From: Deltaproteobacteria bacterium
GTDB lineage: Bacteria; Myxococcota_A; Polyangia; Polyangiales; Houyiibacteriaceae
Direction of reading: 5' to 3'
Assembly: GCA_017644045.1 (NCBI GenBank)
Contig: JAEPMI010000006.1
Location: 405,314 to 469,313 of the forward strand
Length of the DNA: 64,000 bases
Part shown: positions 26,816-34,643 of the stretch, piece by piece
Layout: each line of letters opens with the position of its first letter
Position numbering within the stretch: the stretch's first letter is position 1
Program-made: the position numbers and the translations under genes
Notes under the pieces: generated by a model
Told to the model about the DNA's origin: nothing
The model's input: only the letters and a program-made list of their open reading frames with translations
The model's database searches: none

Positions 26816-28390
26816 CTACCAGTTCTCGACGTTGGCCGCAGCGAAGCCGTAGGCCTCCTGCAGCAGGGCACGCGCCTCGAGGAGGTCGGCACGGTAGTCC
26901 GCGACACCCGCGTCGTTCGGGAGAACGGGCGCGCCGCCGAAGAGGGCCTGGAGCACCTCGAAGTAGGTTCCGTCCTCGGTCGGGTGGTCGGCGTTGAGCG
27001 GCGAGTCGGCGTGGAACTGCAGACCGATGGAGAAGCCCTTCATCTCGCCCCAGTGCTTGGCGTGGTCGAGGAAGGAGTAGTCGCCCTCTTCGCCGTCGGT
27101 GAAGTCGTCCATGTCGCCGATGGTGTCGTTGATGTAGTGCACCACGGTGGCGGCGATGGCCTTCTCGAAGGCCTCGACCACGTCGTCGCGGTGGGCCCGG
27201 AGCTCGGTCAGCTGCGCCTCGGAGAGCTCCCCGTCGACGCTGGCGATCAGGTCGCGACCCGCGATGAAGGCATCGATGGCGTCCTGGGTGTAGTCCGTCG
27301 CCTCGGTGGCGCCGCGGTCTCGCTTGGCGGCGTTGACCGACGCCCCGCTGTTCATCTCGGTGTAGAGGTCGATCGCCCCGTCACCGTCGGTGTCGTGGTA
27401 GCCCTGCCAGTCGTCCCGACCGTCGGCACCGGCGAGCTCGTCGTCGGTGTAGCAGGAGTAGTCACGGGCGGCGCCGAAGTAGCCGAAGCCCTCGTCCCAC
27501 ACGTGCATGAGCGGCGAGTAGGCGCCGTCGTCCGGGACGACGTTGCTCGCGCGGAGGCCCTTGTCGTCCACGTCGTCGCTCAGGTAGTCGTCGGTGGCCT
27601 GCTGGAAGGCGACGCCCATGAGCAGGTACTTCTGGATGAGCTGCTGCAGGTCGAGCCCCTCGGCGGTGACGTAGACCGGCAGCGACTCGGAGGCGGGAAG
27701 GAGCGCCTCGTCGGGGCGCGGCTGACCGTCGATGGACGCGCGCGCCTCACCGTTGGCGGCGAGCGCCTCGAACATGGCGAAGAGCAGGGCCTGCGGCGTG
27801 CTGATGTCCGCATCGCCGAGCGCGCTGGCGTCACCCCAACCGTCGAAGCCCATCGGGGCGCCGGCGGGCGTGCCGTCGCTGTCCCAGTCGCGATGGTCCG
27901 TGGAGTCGTCGTTGCCGGCCATCTTCTCTTCGAGGGTGCCGACGCTGGTCATGTCGCCCCAGGTCTGCTGCAGGAGCTCGGGATCGGTGGTGGTGAGGAA
28001 CTCTTCGGCAGCCGCCGAGGAGCCATCGATCATGTAGTAGAACTGGAAGGTCTCCACGAGCTCGGAGGCCTCGTCGAAGTTCCCGTCGGAGTCGGCGTCG
28101 ATGGTGGCGGATAGCCCACCGATCCAGGCGTTCAGCTCACGGATGAGGTGGTGGCGCGAGACCTGGCCGTTGTACGCGACCGTGTCCTCGTAGCCGGCGC
28201 CGTAGCTGTCCTCGCAGGCCGGCGGGGCTCCCATGTCGGGGTCGCCGGCGTCGTCCGTGGTCATGTCCTCGGCGACCGAGAGGTCGTCCATCGGGACGAA
28301 CGCGTCGTTGTCCGTCGAGTCGGTGTCGTCGTCGCCGCAGCCGGCGAAGGCGAGCGCTCCAGCGAGGAACGCAGTGGAAAAACGGTTCAT
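26816..28390 (-). CDS. DUF4856 family lipoprotein, first gene of iron-type operon
   Basis: 524 aa. Lipobox AFAGC with Cys18, then an acidic linker (DMTTDDAGDPDMG). The body matches DUF4856: HVWDEGFGYFGAARDY, then DWQGYHDTDGDG, which looks like a calcium-binding DxDxDG loop, and later AIDAFIAGRDLIASVDG. The family is known mainly from Bacteroidetes and is often beside imelysins. The start ATG 28390 has GGAG just upstream. A Fur-like box lies 50 bp upstream. Likely an outer-surface or periplasmic binding protein for the same ligand as the receptor. Confidence 0.85.
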   Translation of the reverse strand: MNRFSTAFLAGALAFAGCGDDDTDSTDNDAFVPMDDLSVAEDMTTDDAGDPDMGAPPACEDSYGAGYEDTVAYNGQVSRHHLIRELNAWIGGLSATIDADSDGNFDEASELVETFQFYYMIDGSSAAAEEFLTTTDPELLQQTWGDMTSVGTLEEKMAGNDDSTDHRDWDSDGTPAGAPMGFDGWGDASALGDADISTPQALLFAMFEALAANGEARASIDGQPRPDEALLPASESLPVYVTAEGLDLQQLIQKYLLMGVAFQQATDDYLSDDVDDKGLRASNVVPDDGAYSPLMHVWDEGFGYFGAARDYSCYTDDELAGADGRDDWQGYHDTDGDGAIDLYTEMNSGASVNAAKRDRGATEATDYTQDAIDAFIAGRDLIASVDGELSEAQLTELRAHRDDVVEAFEKAIAATVVHYINDTIGDMDDFTDGEEGDYSFLDHAKHWGEMKGFSIGLQFHADSPLNADHPTEDGTYFEVLQALFGGAPVLPNDAGVADYRADLLEARALLQEAYGFAAANVENW

Positions 28391-28439
28391 GAACTCCGAG
28401 TCCTGTCCTTTTGACGCGCGAAGGCGTGCCGAGTCTAAT

Positions 28440-28454
28440 TGATAATGACTTTCG
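28440..28454. promoter_or_regulatory. Fur-like box upstream of DUF4856 operon
   Basis: TGATAATgACTTTCG matches the 7-1-7 Fur consensus TGATAATnATTATCA at 11 of 14 positions, with the first half perfect. It sits in an AT-rich island in otherwise very GC-rich DNA, 50-64 bp upstream of the ATG at 28390. The nearby genes are of iron-uptake type. Iron-dependent repression is inferred from the match and context. Confidence 0.6.
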
Positions 28455-28475
28455 CCTTCTAGCAGCCCGTGGGGC

Positions 28476-28496
28476 TGTTGCAATCGATTTTCAACA
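28476..28496. promoter_or_regulatory. Palindromic AT-rich element near the operon promoter
   Basis: Arms TGTTG and CAACA flank the palindromic core AATCGATT, with 1 and 2 spacer bases. Just beside it (28461-28479) AGCAGCCC can pair with GGGCTGTT around a 3-base loop. This could be a second operator, or the end of the transcript from the gene at 28641; no T-run follows the hairpin, so a simple terminator is not clear. Confidence 0.4.
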
Positions 28497-28640
28497 ACAC
28501 TTGGCCAGCCCGCGAAGGCGTCGGCCAACGCGCGAGGGCGGGTCGCAGACGTGCCAGGCCGGGCCGCCGACACGGCACCCGGGTGACGAAGGGCTGACCG
28601 CGACCCTCGCGTGGCGGGTCGTGCGGGGGAGCGCCGAGCT

Positions 28641-29552
28641 TCAGTCGTCGTCGACCGTGTCGAGCGCACAGTGCCCGTCCGCCGCACAGAAGGCGTGGAC
28701 GGTCGCCGGGTACGCGGGCAAGCAGTCCAGGCAGACGCCCTCGGCGGGACAGACCCGCTGAGCGAAGGCGCCTTCCCCATCGGTCCGGATGGCGATCAGC
28801 GCGAGCTCCGATGTGTCCCCGCCGCACTCGCAGCAGTCGGGGGTGCGGACGCGGCAGTCGGCATCGGTCGCGCACTCGGTGAAGCTCACGTCGCGTAGAT
28901 CGAAGGCAGTGCAGAGATCGCCTCGCCCGTCCGAGCCGCAGGTCGGGAAGACGCGCGGCCGCAGCGGATCGCTGCTGGGCGACGGGCACGCCGCGCAGTC
29001 GACGTCGGCGCACTCGGCGTCGCGGTCGAAGAACTCGGAGACCCGTTCCCGGTGCACCGAGGTCCCGTTGTCGAGCGTCCACTCGCAGGGGCCACAGCAG
29101 GTGGCGCTCGCCAGCATGCAGTCGGTCGGCTCGTCACACGCCAGGTAGGGCGCCGGGCAGCGGATGCGCGGGTCGGGGCTGCACTCCGTCGAGCCGGTCT
29201 CGCAGACCCAGGAGAGCGTGTCGCAGTCCCAGGTCGCCGGGCCGTGGGTGTTCGTGCAGCACCCCCCGCTCACGCAGGGCGGCGGCAGCATCCCGGGCAT
29301 CGGGCAGAGGCCTGCGTCGAGGCCGCAGCCGGGCGCGGGCGCACACCGATCGACGAAGGTCGTTCCATCGGGGCAGATGGGCCTGCAGCCGTCCCAACCG
29401 CGTGGGTCCGCCGACGCCGTGCAGCACGCATCCATGCAGGAACCCGAGATGATCCCGCACTCCTCGGGGGGTCCGGTGTGACTCGACGGACAGCCGGCGA
29501 GGAAGAGGACCGAAACGGTGGCCAGGTGTGCCAGGGTGAGTCGAGAGCGCAT
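28641..29552 (-). CDS. Cys-rich predicted lipoprotein
   Basis: 303 aa. Lipobox VLFLAGC with Cys21. The mature part has about 30 cysteines, many in CC pairs (DACCTASA, GGCCTNT, ATCCGPC, PDCCECGG), and must be heavily disulfide-bonded outside the cytoplasm. Some segments resemble repeated copies of a small Cys-rich module seen in myxobacterial and animal adhesive proteins. The ATG at 29552 shares bases with the ATG of the divergent membrane protein. No function is recognised. Confidence 0.75.
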   Translation of the reverse strand: MRSRLTLAHLATVSVLFLAGCPSSHTGPPEECGIISGSCMDACCTASADPRGWDGCRPICPDGTTFVDRCAPAPGCGLDAGLCPMPGMLPPPCVSGGCCTNTHGPATWDCDTLSWVCETGSTECSPDPRIRCPAPYLACDEPTDCMLASATCCGPCEWTLDNGTSVHRERVSEFFDRDAECADVDCAACPSPSSDPLRPRVFPTCGSDGRGDLCTAFDLRDVSFTECATDADCRVRTPDCCECGGDTSELALIAIRTDGEGAFAQRVCPAEGVCLDCLPAYPATVHAFCAADGHCALDTVDDD

Positions 29553-30066
29553 GATGCAGCAGGAGCAGCAAGAGCCGTTCCGGTCGAGGCTGCCGGTCCT
29601 CGGTCTCGGCGTCTACGCCTTGGCCGTCGTCGCCGGTGGCCCCGCCGTGGTGATCGCGAAGAAGGCCGCTCCCTCGGTCGAAGGGCCGCTGCGCATGGGA
29701 CTCGCGTTGCTCGCGCTCATCGGCATCGCCCTCCTCGCACGCGAGTCGCGGGGTCGAGCGTGGCTCGTCGCCGCCGGGCTCGCCGCTGCCGCGCGTGCCG
29801 CGATGGCCGCGCAGCTCCTGAACCTGGGCCGCCTACCCGGCGCGCTCGTCGAGGGCTGCGAGATGGCGTGCGTGGCGCTCGCGCTCACCGCGCATCTCGC
29901 TCCCGACCGTACCCGCACGCGCGTGGCGCTGGTCGCGCTCGCCCTCGGTGCGTTCGCGCTCAAGCTGGCGTGGGGGCTCGAGCAGACCGCCATCGTCCGC
30001 TACGGCGGCCTCGCGCTCCTGCCACTCGCGCTCGGAGCGCTGGTCGCTTACGTGCGCGGTCGCTAG
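29551..30066 (+). CDS. Small integral membrane protein
   Basis: 171 aa. Five or six hydrophobic helices (about 14-32, 45-58, 65-82, 95-112, 122-140, 145-165) separated by short basic loops; no enzyme motif. Two tandem ATGs (29551/29554). The first overlaps the divergent lipoprotein start. It is convergent with the gene ending at 30063, with a 4-bp overlap. The function is unknown. Confidence 0.65.
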   Translation: MMQQEQQEPFRSRLPVLGLGVYALAVVAGGPAVVIAKKAAPSVEGPLRMGLALLALIGIALLARESRGRAWLVAAGLAAAARAAMAAQLLNLGRLPGALVEGCEMACVALALTAHLAPDRTRTRVALVALALGAFALKLAWGLEQTAIVRYGGLALLPLALGALVAYVRGR

Positions 30067-30782
30067 CGCACCGCCGCTCGCACGCGCGGCAGGAAGATGC
30101 TGCCGGGGTGCGTCGCCTCGAACGCCGCCGCCTTCCGCGCGGCCTCGTCGGCGCGGCCCGCACCTGCGAGCGCCTGCACCTCGAGCGCGTCGCGCTCCTC
30201 GGCGAAGGTGGACTCGGGGAAGAGGCGTGTGTGCCGGCGAAGGGCGTCGAGCGCGTCGCCGGGACGATCGCGCACCAGCGCGCTCTGGGCCTGACGGAGT
30301 AGGACACGCTCCCGGCGACGGCTGGCCTCCACCGTCGGGGCGACCTCTGCGGGCTCGCCCTCTTCGACCTCGACGCCCCCGTCGATGCCCGCATCCGCCG
30401 GGCCCGCGTCGAGCGCGGTGCCCGCGTCGAGCTCGATCGGACCCGCGTCAGCGACCACGGGCGCCACGATGGGCGCGCTGGGGGACTCGTCTCCGGCGAC
30501 CGCGTGGTAGGTGAGCGCGCCGCCAGCGCCGCCGACCGCCACGCCGGCGAGCGTCATCCAGATCGCGACCTTCGTCGAGACCATCCCGGCCGCGGCGGCG
30601 CCGCCTTCACGGCCCATCTCCGTGAGCACCTCGCTCGCCAGCTCGGCCGCGGCGAGCCCGGCGGCGCCGCGAGCGACCGTGGTCGAGAGGCGCGCGCCGA
30701 GGCGCGCCGAGAGATCGTCCGGCGGCGAGAGGTCTTCGTCGCGGAGCTCGTCCAAGAGCGCGTCGTAGCGTTCGTCGCTCAT
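30063..30782 (-). CDS. Membrane protein paired with ECF sigma factor (possible anti-sigma)
   Basis: 239 aa. A cytoplasmic N-terminal part (1-65) is followed by one transmembrane helix (about 70-93), a DAG-rich linker (DAGTALDAGPADAG) and a C-terminal TPR-like helical region (RDRPGDALDALRRHTRLFPES). The topology, the 4-bp overlap with the sigma gene and the order sigma then membrane protein are those of an anti-sigma factor. However, no zinc-binding anti-sigma motif (HxxxCxxC) is present, so this is inference from context. Confidence 0.72.
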   Translation of the reverse strand: MSDERYDALLDELRDEDLSPPDDLSARLGARLSTTVARGAAGLAAAELASEVLTEMGREGGAAAAGMVSTKVAIWMTLAGVAVGGAGGALTYHAVAGDESPSAPIVAPVVADAGPIELDAGTALDAGPADAGIDGGVEVEEGEPAEVAPTVEASRRRERVLLRQAQSALVRDRPGDALDALRRHTRLFPESTFAEERDALEVQALAGAGRADEAARKAAAFEATHPGSIFLPRVRAAVR

Positions 30783-31288
30783 GCGCCCTCCAGCTGTCGC
30801 GTGGAGGCCACCTCGTCGGGCGGCGTGGTCAGCTGCCGCAGATCGCGGCGAGCGAGGCGAAGGCGCGAGTACACCGTGTTGAGTGGGACCGCGAGCTCTT
30901 CGCTGATCTCCGGGGCGGTCAGTCCCTCGAGCTCGTGGAGCACGAAGACGGCGCGACGCTCGAAGGGGAGCTTCGCGAGCAGCTGGCTCGCCTGGTGCCG
31001 GATCTCCGCCCGGTTCGGGTTCGGCAGCTCGGGCAGCTCGCTGGGGATCTCTCCCGACATCTTCCGCCGCTTGTAGGCGAGCGCGACCCGAAAGGCGATG
31101 CCCGCGAGCCACGGGCGAATGGGGCGCTCGGGGTCGAAGTCGTCGAGCTTTCGATGCACCACCACGAAGACGTCGTGCGCGACGTCCTCGCGATCCCGGG
31201 ACGGGATGCCGAAGCGCGTGAGCAGTCGCCACACGTAGTGGAGATGCTCCTCGTAGACGCGCGCGAGGTCGGGCGGCAGCGCGCTCAT
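30779..31288 (-). CDS. ECF-type RNA polymerase sigma factor
   Basis: 169 aa, normal for the group. Region 2 (YVWRLLTRFGIPSRDREDVAHDVF, then RPWLAGIAFRVA) and region 4 (LPFERRAVFVLHELEGLTAPEISEELAVPLNTVYSRLRLARRDL) are both clear. ATG at 31288 overlaps the stop of the outer-membrane-like protein upstream (ATGA) and its own stop overlaps the membrane partner, making a three-gene unit. It probably responds to an envelope signal. Confidence 0.93.
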   Translation of the reverse strand: MSALPPDLARVYEEHLHYVWRLLTRFGIPSRDREDVAHDVFVVVHRKLDDFDPERPIRPWLAGIAFRVALAYKRRKMSGEIPSELPELPNPNRAEIRHQASQLLAKLPFERRAVFVLHELEGLTAPEISEELAVPLNTVYSRLRLARRDLRQLTTPPDEVASTRQLEGA

Positions 31289-32280
31289 GAGCCCCAGACC
31301 ACCCCGAGACCGACCGAGCCCGCCGCCGGCCCCGCCGCCCAGGCGCGCTCGGTGTCGACGCGAACGTCGGTCCCCACGAGGGAGAAGAGCAGCTCGCCGA
31401 AGAGCCGGACCCCGAACGCCGGAGCCGGTCGCCACGTCCAGCTCACGCGCGGACCGAGCCCGACCGACGCGCGGGTCACGCGCTCGTTCTCTGCGAAGCC
31501 GCGGCCGGCGGCGACGAGCGCGCCAGCGGCCACGGCGAGGCCCGCCTCGAGCCCGCGGAAGGCGTAGCCGGCGAACACGCGCGCCCGCACGAGCGTGGCT
31601 CGAATGGCCCCCGGAACGAACGCCTCCTCCTGGTTCCCCGTGTAGCGCGCGCCCACGGCCACGACCCACGAGCGAACGGGCACGGTGACGTTCGCCTCGA
31701 CGAGCCACCCGATGTTCGGCAGCGCTCCGAAGCTCACGCCACCGAGCAGGTCGACCCGAACGGAGCTCGAGGGCGCGTCCGCGGATGGCCCCTCCGGCGC
31801 CGGCTCCGGCTCGGCCGCGACCGGGACGGGCGTCAGCTCCGGCGCCGGTTCCACTTCGGGCTCCAGCTCTGGCTCTGGCTCCGGCTCTGGCTCCGGCTCC
31901 GGCTCCGGCTCCGGTCGCGTGGGCGGGGTGTCGAGAATCAGGGTCAAGGTGAGCAGCAGGTCTTCGGTGAGCTCGTCGCAGCGGCGCCCGGTGTGCCGGA
32001 GCTCCCGGCGTCCGGTCGGTTCGCCGCCTTCGGACACCACGATACGGGCGACCAGGTCCCGATGTGCCCTCTCGATCGCCACGGTGACCGCTCGGCCGCT
32101 CTCCGCGTCGACGCGATCGTCCCCCACCCGGGCGGCCAGCTCGCTGCGGAGCTCCTCCTCGCTCGGGCAATCGCCAGTGGCGTCCTCGTACACGAGCCGT
32201 ATGGTGTCGTCCGCCGCGACCGGGCTCGAGATGCCCAGCCAGGCGATCAAGCAGAGTCCATGAATCCCGCGCTTCGCCAT
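31285..32280 (-). CDS. Exported outer-membrane-like protein with Glu-Pro repeat linker
   Basis: 331 aa. Signal peptide (to AAD). Residues 24-115 are an alpha/beta domain. Residues ~118-160 are a Pro-Glu linker coded by tandem GGCTCC/GGCTCT hexamers at about 31860-31915. The C-terminal ~150 residues are amphipathic strands typical of a small barrel, with many Gly and Val. It is the first gene of the sigma-factor unit. Its 5' end overlaps the divergent lipoprotein by 21 bp. Confidence 0.72.
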   Translation of the reverse strand: MAKRGIHGLCLIAWLGISSPVAADDTIRLVYEDATGDCPSEEELRSELAARVGDDRVDAESGRAVTVAIERAHRDLVARIVVSEGGEPTGRRELRHTGRRCDELTEDLLLTLTLILDTPPTRPEPEPEPEPEPEPEPELEPEVEPAPELTPVPVAAEPEPAPEGPSADAPSSSVRVDLLGGVSFGALPNIGWLVEANVTVPVRSWVVAVGARYTGNQEEAFVPGAIRATLVRARVFAGYAFRGLEAGLAVAAGALVAAGRGFAENERVTRASVGLGPRVSWTWRPAPAFGVRLFGELLFSLVGTDVRVDTERAWAAGPAAGSVGLGVVWGS

Positions 32281-33321
32281 CGGCTGGGACGTCACATCCC
32301 ACGCTTCCTCGGCATCGTCCACCTCGTGGCCGTGGCGATCGGCTGTCAGAACACGGCCGTCGTGGGTTTTCGCGCCTCCGACGGCGCCGTCGATGCGTCC
32401 GTCGACGCCTTCACGGAGCCCGTCGATGGCAGCACCGATGGCGGAGGTCCGAGCGACGGCGGCGTGCCGGAGGACGGTTTCGCGAACGACGGCGGTCGCC
32501 TGACCGCACCTTGCGCTCGCCCCTGGGCGTTGATGATGGCGAACGGCTCGGACGGGTCGTTCGTCGCGCGCTCCTCCCTCGCCGGCGCCGAGCCGGTGCC
32601 GTGCGACCCGCTCTTCGGCGAGGGCACGCTGCCGTCGACCCTCTACGACGTCGAGGCCCTCGACGAGGACACGGTGGTCGTCGTCGGTCCGGGTGCCGTG
32701 CGGGCGATCGACGTGCGCACGGACACGGTTCGCTGGTCGACCCTCGGCGAGGTCGCCGCCAGGGACGCGCAGGCCTTCGTGCTCCGCTCCGATCCACCGT
32801 GGGTCGGCGTCGCGTGGTGGGTGAAGTCGAGCCGAGCGGGCACCATCACCGGCTACTCGAGTGAAGGGGAACGGACGGAGTGGACCTGGCCGGTCGAGGT
32901 CGTCGGCGCGGCCGCGCACCCGGATCCTCGCTACGTGTACGCGAGCGGCTGGGACAACGGCCTCTTCGTGATCGCGCCCTTCTCCGGGATGATCGTCGAG
33001 GAGCTCGACGCGCTCTCGCTCTGGAAGCTCCACACCCTCGTCGGCGACGACCCACCGCGGGTCGCGGGCGGCCAGAGCGGAAGCCTGCGCATGGGCGAGA
33101 TCTCCGATCCCCCGTTGCTCTTCGCCCGCGTGATCGATGGCTGCGCCGTTCGCGAGTCCGCGCCCGCGCCGGGAGACCCGAACCTGGCCATCGTCCGCTG
33201 CGGGGAAACGATGTCGTCGGTGATCCTCGTGGACGTGATCACGGACGAATTCCACGTCCTGATCGAGCCGGACGCCGCCAACCCGCGGCTGACGGTGACC
33301 GGCATCAGCGTCTTCGAGTGA
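32260..33321 (+). CDS. Predicted lipoprotein with propeller-like body
   Basis: 353 aa. A long basic n-region precedes the lipobox VAIGC (Cys29), then DAS/DGG linker. The rest has repeating beta motifs with Trp/Asp turns (DTVVVVGPGAVRAIDVRTDTVRW), resembling a PQQ- or WD-type beta-propeller of a few blades. ATG 32260 is the only usable start that includes the signal sequence; it lies inside the divergent gene. Function unknown. Confidence 0.65.
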   Translation: MNPALRHRLGRHIPRFLGIVHLVAVAIGCQNTAVVGFRASDGAVDASVDAFTEPVDGSTDGGGPSDGGVPEDGFANDGGRLTAPCARPWALMMANGSDGSFVARSSLAGAEPVPCDPLFGEGTLPSTLYDVEALDEDTVVVVGPGAVRAIDVRTDTVRWSTLGEVAARDAQAFVLRSDPPWVGVAWWVKSSRAGTITGYSSEGERTEWTWPVEVVGAAAHPDPRYVYASGWDNGLFVIAPFSGMIVEELDALSLWKLHTLVGDDPPRVAGGQSGSLRMGEISDPPLLFARVIDGCAVRESAPAPGDPNLAIVRCGETMSSVILVDVITDEFHVLIEPDAANPRLTVTGISVFE

Positions 33322-33443
33322 TCTTTTTTCGAGCCCCGTGACGGATCGAGTCGGCTCGCCGCAAACCCTCGGGTGAGAACGTGAGCGCGACCGCGCATCC
33401 AGGCCCTGGCGAGAGTCACCGGCCGAGGGCGACGTGCGCTCCA

Positions 33444-33501
33444 ACGGAGGGACCGACGACGGGTCCGGTGTGCACCGGGACTCCGCGAGGGAGCCCTCCG
33501 T
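33444..33501. other. Nested inverted repeats in the leader of the next lipoprotein gene
   Basis: The outer arms are ACGGAGGG (33444-33451) and CCCTCCGT (33494-33501). Inside them GTCCGGTG and CACCGGGAC can pair with one bulge. The set lies 36-93 bp upstream of the ATG at 33537 and would form a folded RNA leader if transcribed. The rest of the 215-bp gap after 33321 holds a T-run (33326-33331) without an upstream stem and nothing else recognised. Confidence 0.35.
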
Positions 33502-33536
33502 CCAGATGTCACGACCCAACGGAGAGAGAACACCCC

Positions 33537-34073
33537 ATGAACGACCGAATCCATCACGCGCTCGCCCTCACCCTCTTCTTCTCACTGATCGGCTGCGACG
33601 ACGCCGAGGAGACCCCCGCCGAGCCGCCGGCCACGGAGGCCGCGCCCACCGCCGCCGAGGCGCCGCCCGAGCCGAGCGCTCCCGAGGGCTGGGAAGAGCT
33701 CGAGGTCCAGGTGCAGGGCAACGCCGTCACCGTGCTCGCGCCCGCCGAAGAACGCGAAGTCGACGCGGGCGATTGGGGCACCGCGGTCTCCGGCCGTCTC
33801 CCGGGCCAGACCTACCCCTACAACTTCTCCCTGAAGTACCACGACGAGGCCCCGCCCCTGCGGATGCTTCGCAACGTGCCGGGCCTCGAGCAGGAGGACA
33901 CCGACTTCGGCTTCCGGGCCGAGCTCCGCGAGGAGGACGGGAACGGCTGGACCTACGTCGTCTACAACGAGGCGCAGAAGCTCTCGTGCGTGACATCGCT
34001 GCATTCCACATCCGGGGTGAGCGACGAGCTCATCGCAGAGGCGCGGCGCCCCTGCGACCGCCTCGCGGAGTGA
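33537..34073 (+). CDS. Small predicted lipoprotein
   Basis: 178 aa. Lipobox SLIGC with Cys20, then an Ala/Pro/Glu linker (about 25-60). The mature domain (60-178) is alpha/beta with two Cys near the end (KLSCVTSL, RRPCDRL) that could pair. It has a GGAGAGAG ribosome site. Convergent with the YrdC gene, with one base between the two stops. No known family recognised. Confidence 0.75.
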   Translation: MNDRIHHALALTLFFSLIGCDDAEETPAEPPATEAAPTAAEAPPEPSAPEGWEELEVQVQGNAVTVLAPAEEREVDAGDWGTAVSGRLPGQTYPYNFSLKYHDEAPPLRMLRNVPGLEQEDTDFGFRAELREEDGNGWTYVVYNEAQKLSCVTSLHSTSGVSDELIAEARRPCDRLAE

Positions 34074-34074
34074 G

Positions 34075-34641
34075 CTAGAAGCCGACGTCGATCGCGCCGG
34101 CGCGCAGGACCACCGGCGGCTCGACCGTGGCGTCCACGAAGGTGGACGGCTCGCCCCCCGGCGCGCGCCCCGAGAGGACGTGTGCGCCGGCGGCGATGGC
34201 GGGCGCGAGCGCGGCCGTGTCCGCCACCGCGGGCTCACCGCTGAGGTTGGCGCTGGTCGCCGTCAGGGGTCCGCCGAACGCTCGCACGAGGTCGAGCGCG
34301 AGGCTCGGCCCCGGGACCCGCACGCCGACCTTGCCGTCGCGGGTGAGGAGCGGGCTGAGCTCGGGCCGTGCCTCCACCAGCAGCGTGAGCGGCCCGGGCC
34401 AGTGCGCCTCACCGAGGGCGCGAGTGGTCTCGGAGACTCGGACCGCGACCCGGTCGAGCGCCGCGACGTCGGGGAGCAGGAGCGCGATCGGCTGATTCGC
34501 GCTGCGGCCCTTGAGGTCGGCCACGCGGGCGACGGCGTCGACGTCCATCGCGTCGGCGAGCAGACCCACGAGGGTCTCCGTCGGCGCGGCGACGACCTCC
34601 CCGCGCCGCAGCGCGTCGAGCGCCTGCTCGAGCGCGCTCAC
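34075..34641 (-). CDS. tsaC: YrdC/Sua5-domain protein (TsaC-like)
   Basis: 188 aa from GTG at 34641, the size of short TsaC proteins. TsaC makes threonylcarbamoyl-AMP for the t6A modification of ANN-decoding tRNAs. Family motifs: APTETLVGLLADA, KGRSANQP (K-x-R), HWPGPLTLLVEA, VGVRVPGPS and LTATSANLSGEP. It starts 2 bp after purD, so is likely translated from the same message. Another YrdC-domain role cannot be excluded because the DNA does not show tRNA binding. Confidence 0.87.
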   Translation of the reverse strand: MSALEQALDALRRGEVVAAPTETLVGLLADAMDVDAVARVADLKGRSANQPIALLLPDVAALDRVAVRVSETTRALGEAHWPGPLTLLVEARPELSPLLTRDGKVGVRVPGPSLALDLVRAFGGPLTATSANLSGEPAVADTAALAPAIAAGAHVLSGRAPGGEPSTFVDATVEPPVVLRAGAIDVGF

Positions 34642-34643
34642 GG

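Noticed and set aside
31860-31915. Tandem GGCTCC/GGCTCT repeat as an intergenic element
   Set aside because: It lies in frame inside the gene at 31285 and codes a Glu-Pro linker.
33322-33345. T-run (33326-33331) as an intrinsic terminator
   Set aside because: No stem of reasonable length lies directly upstream.
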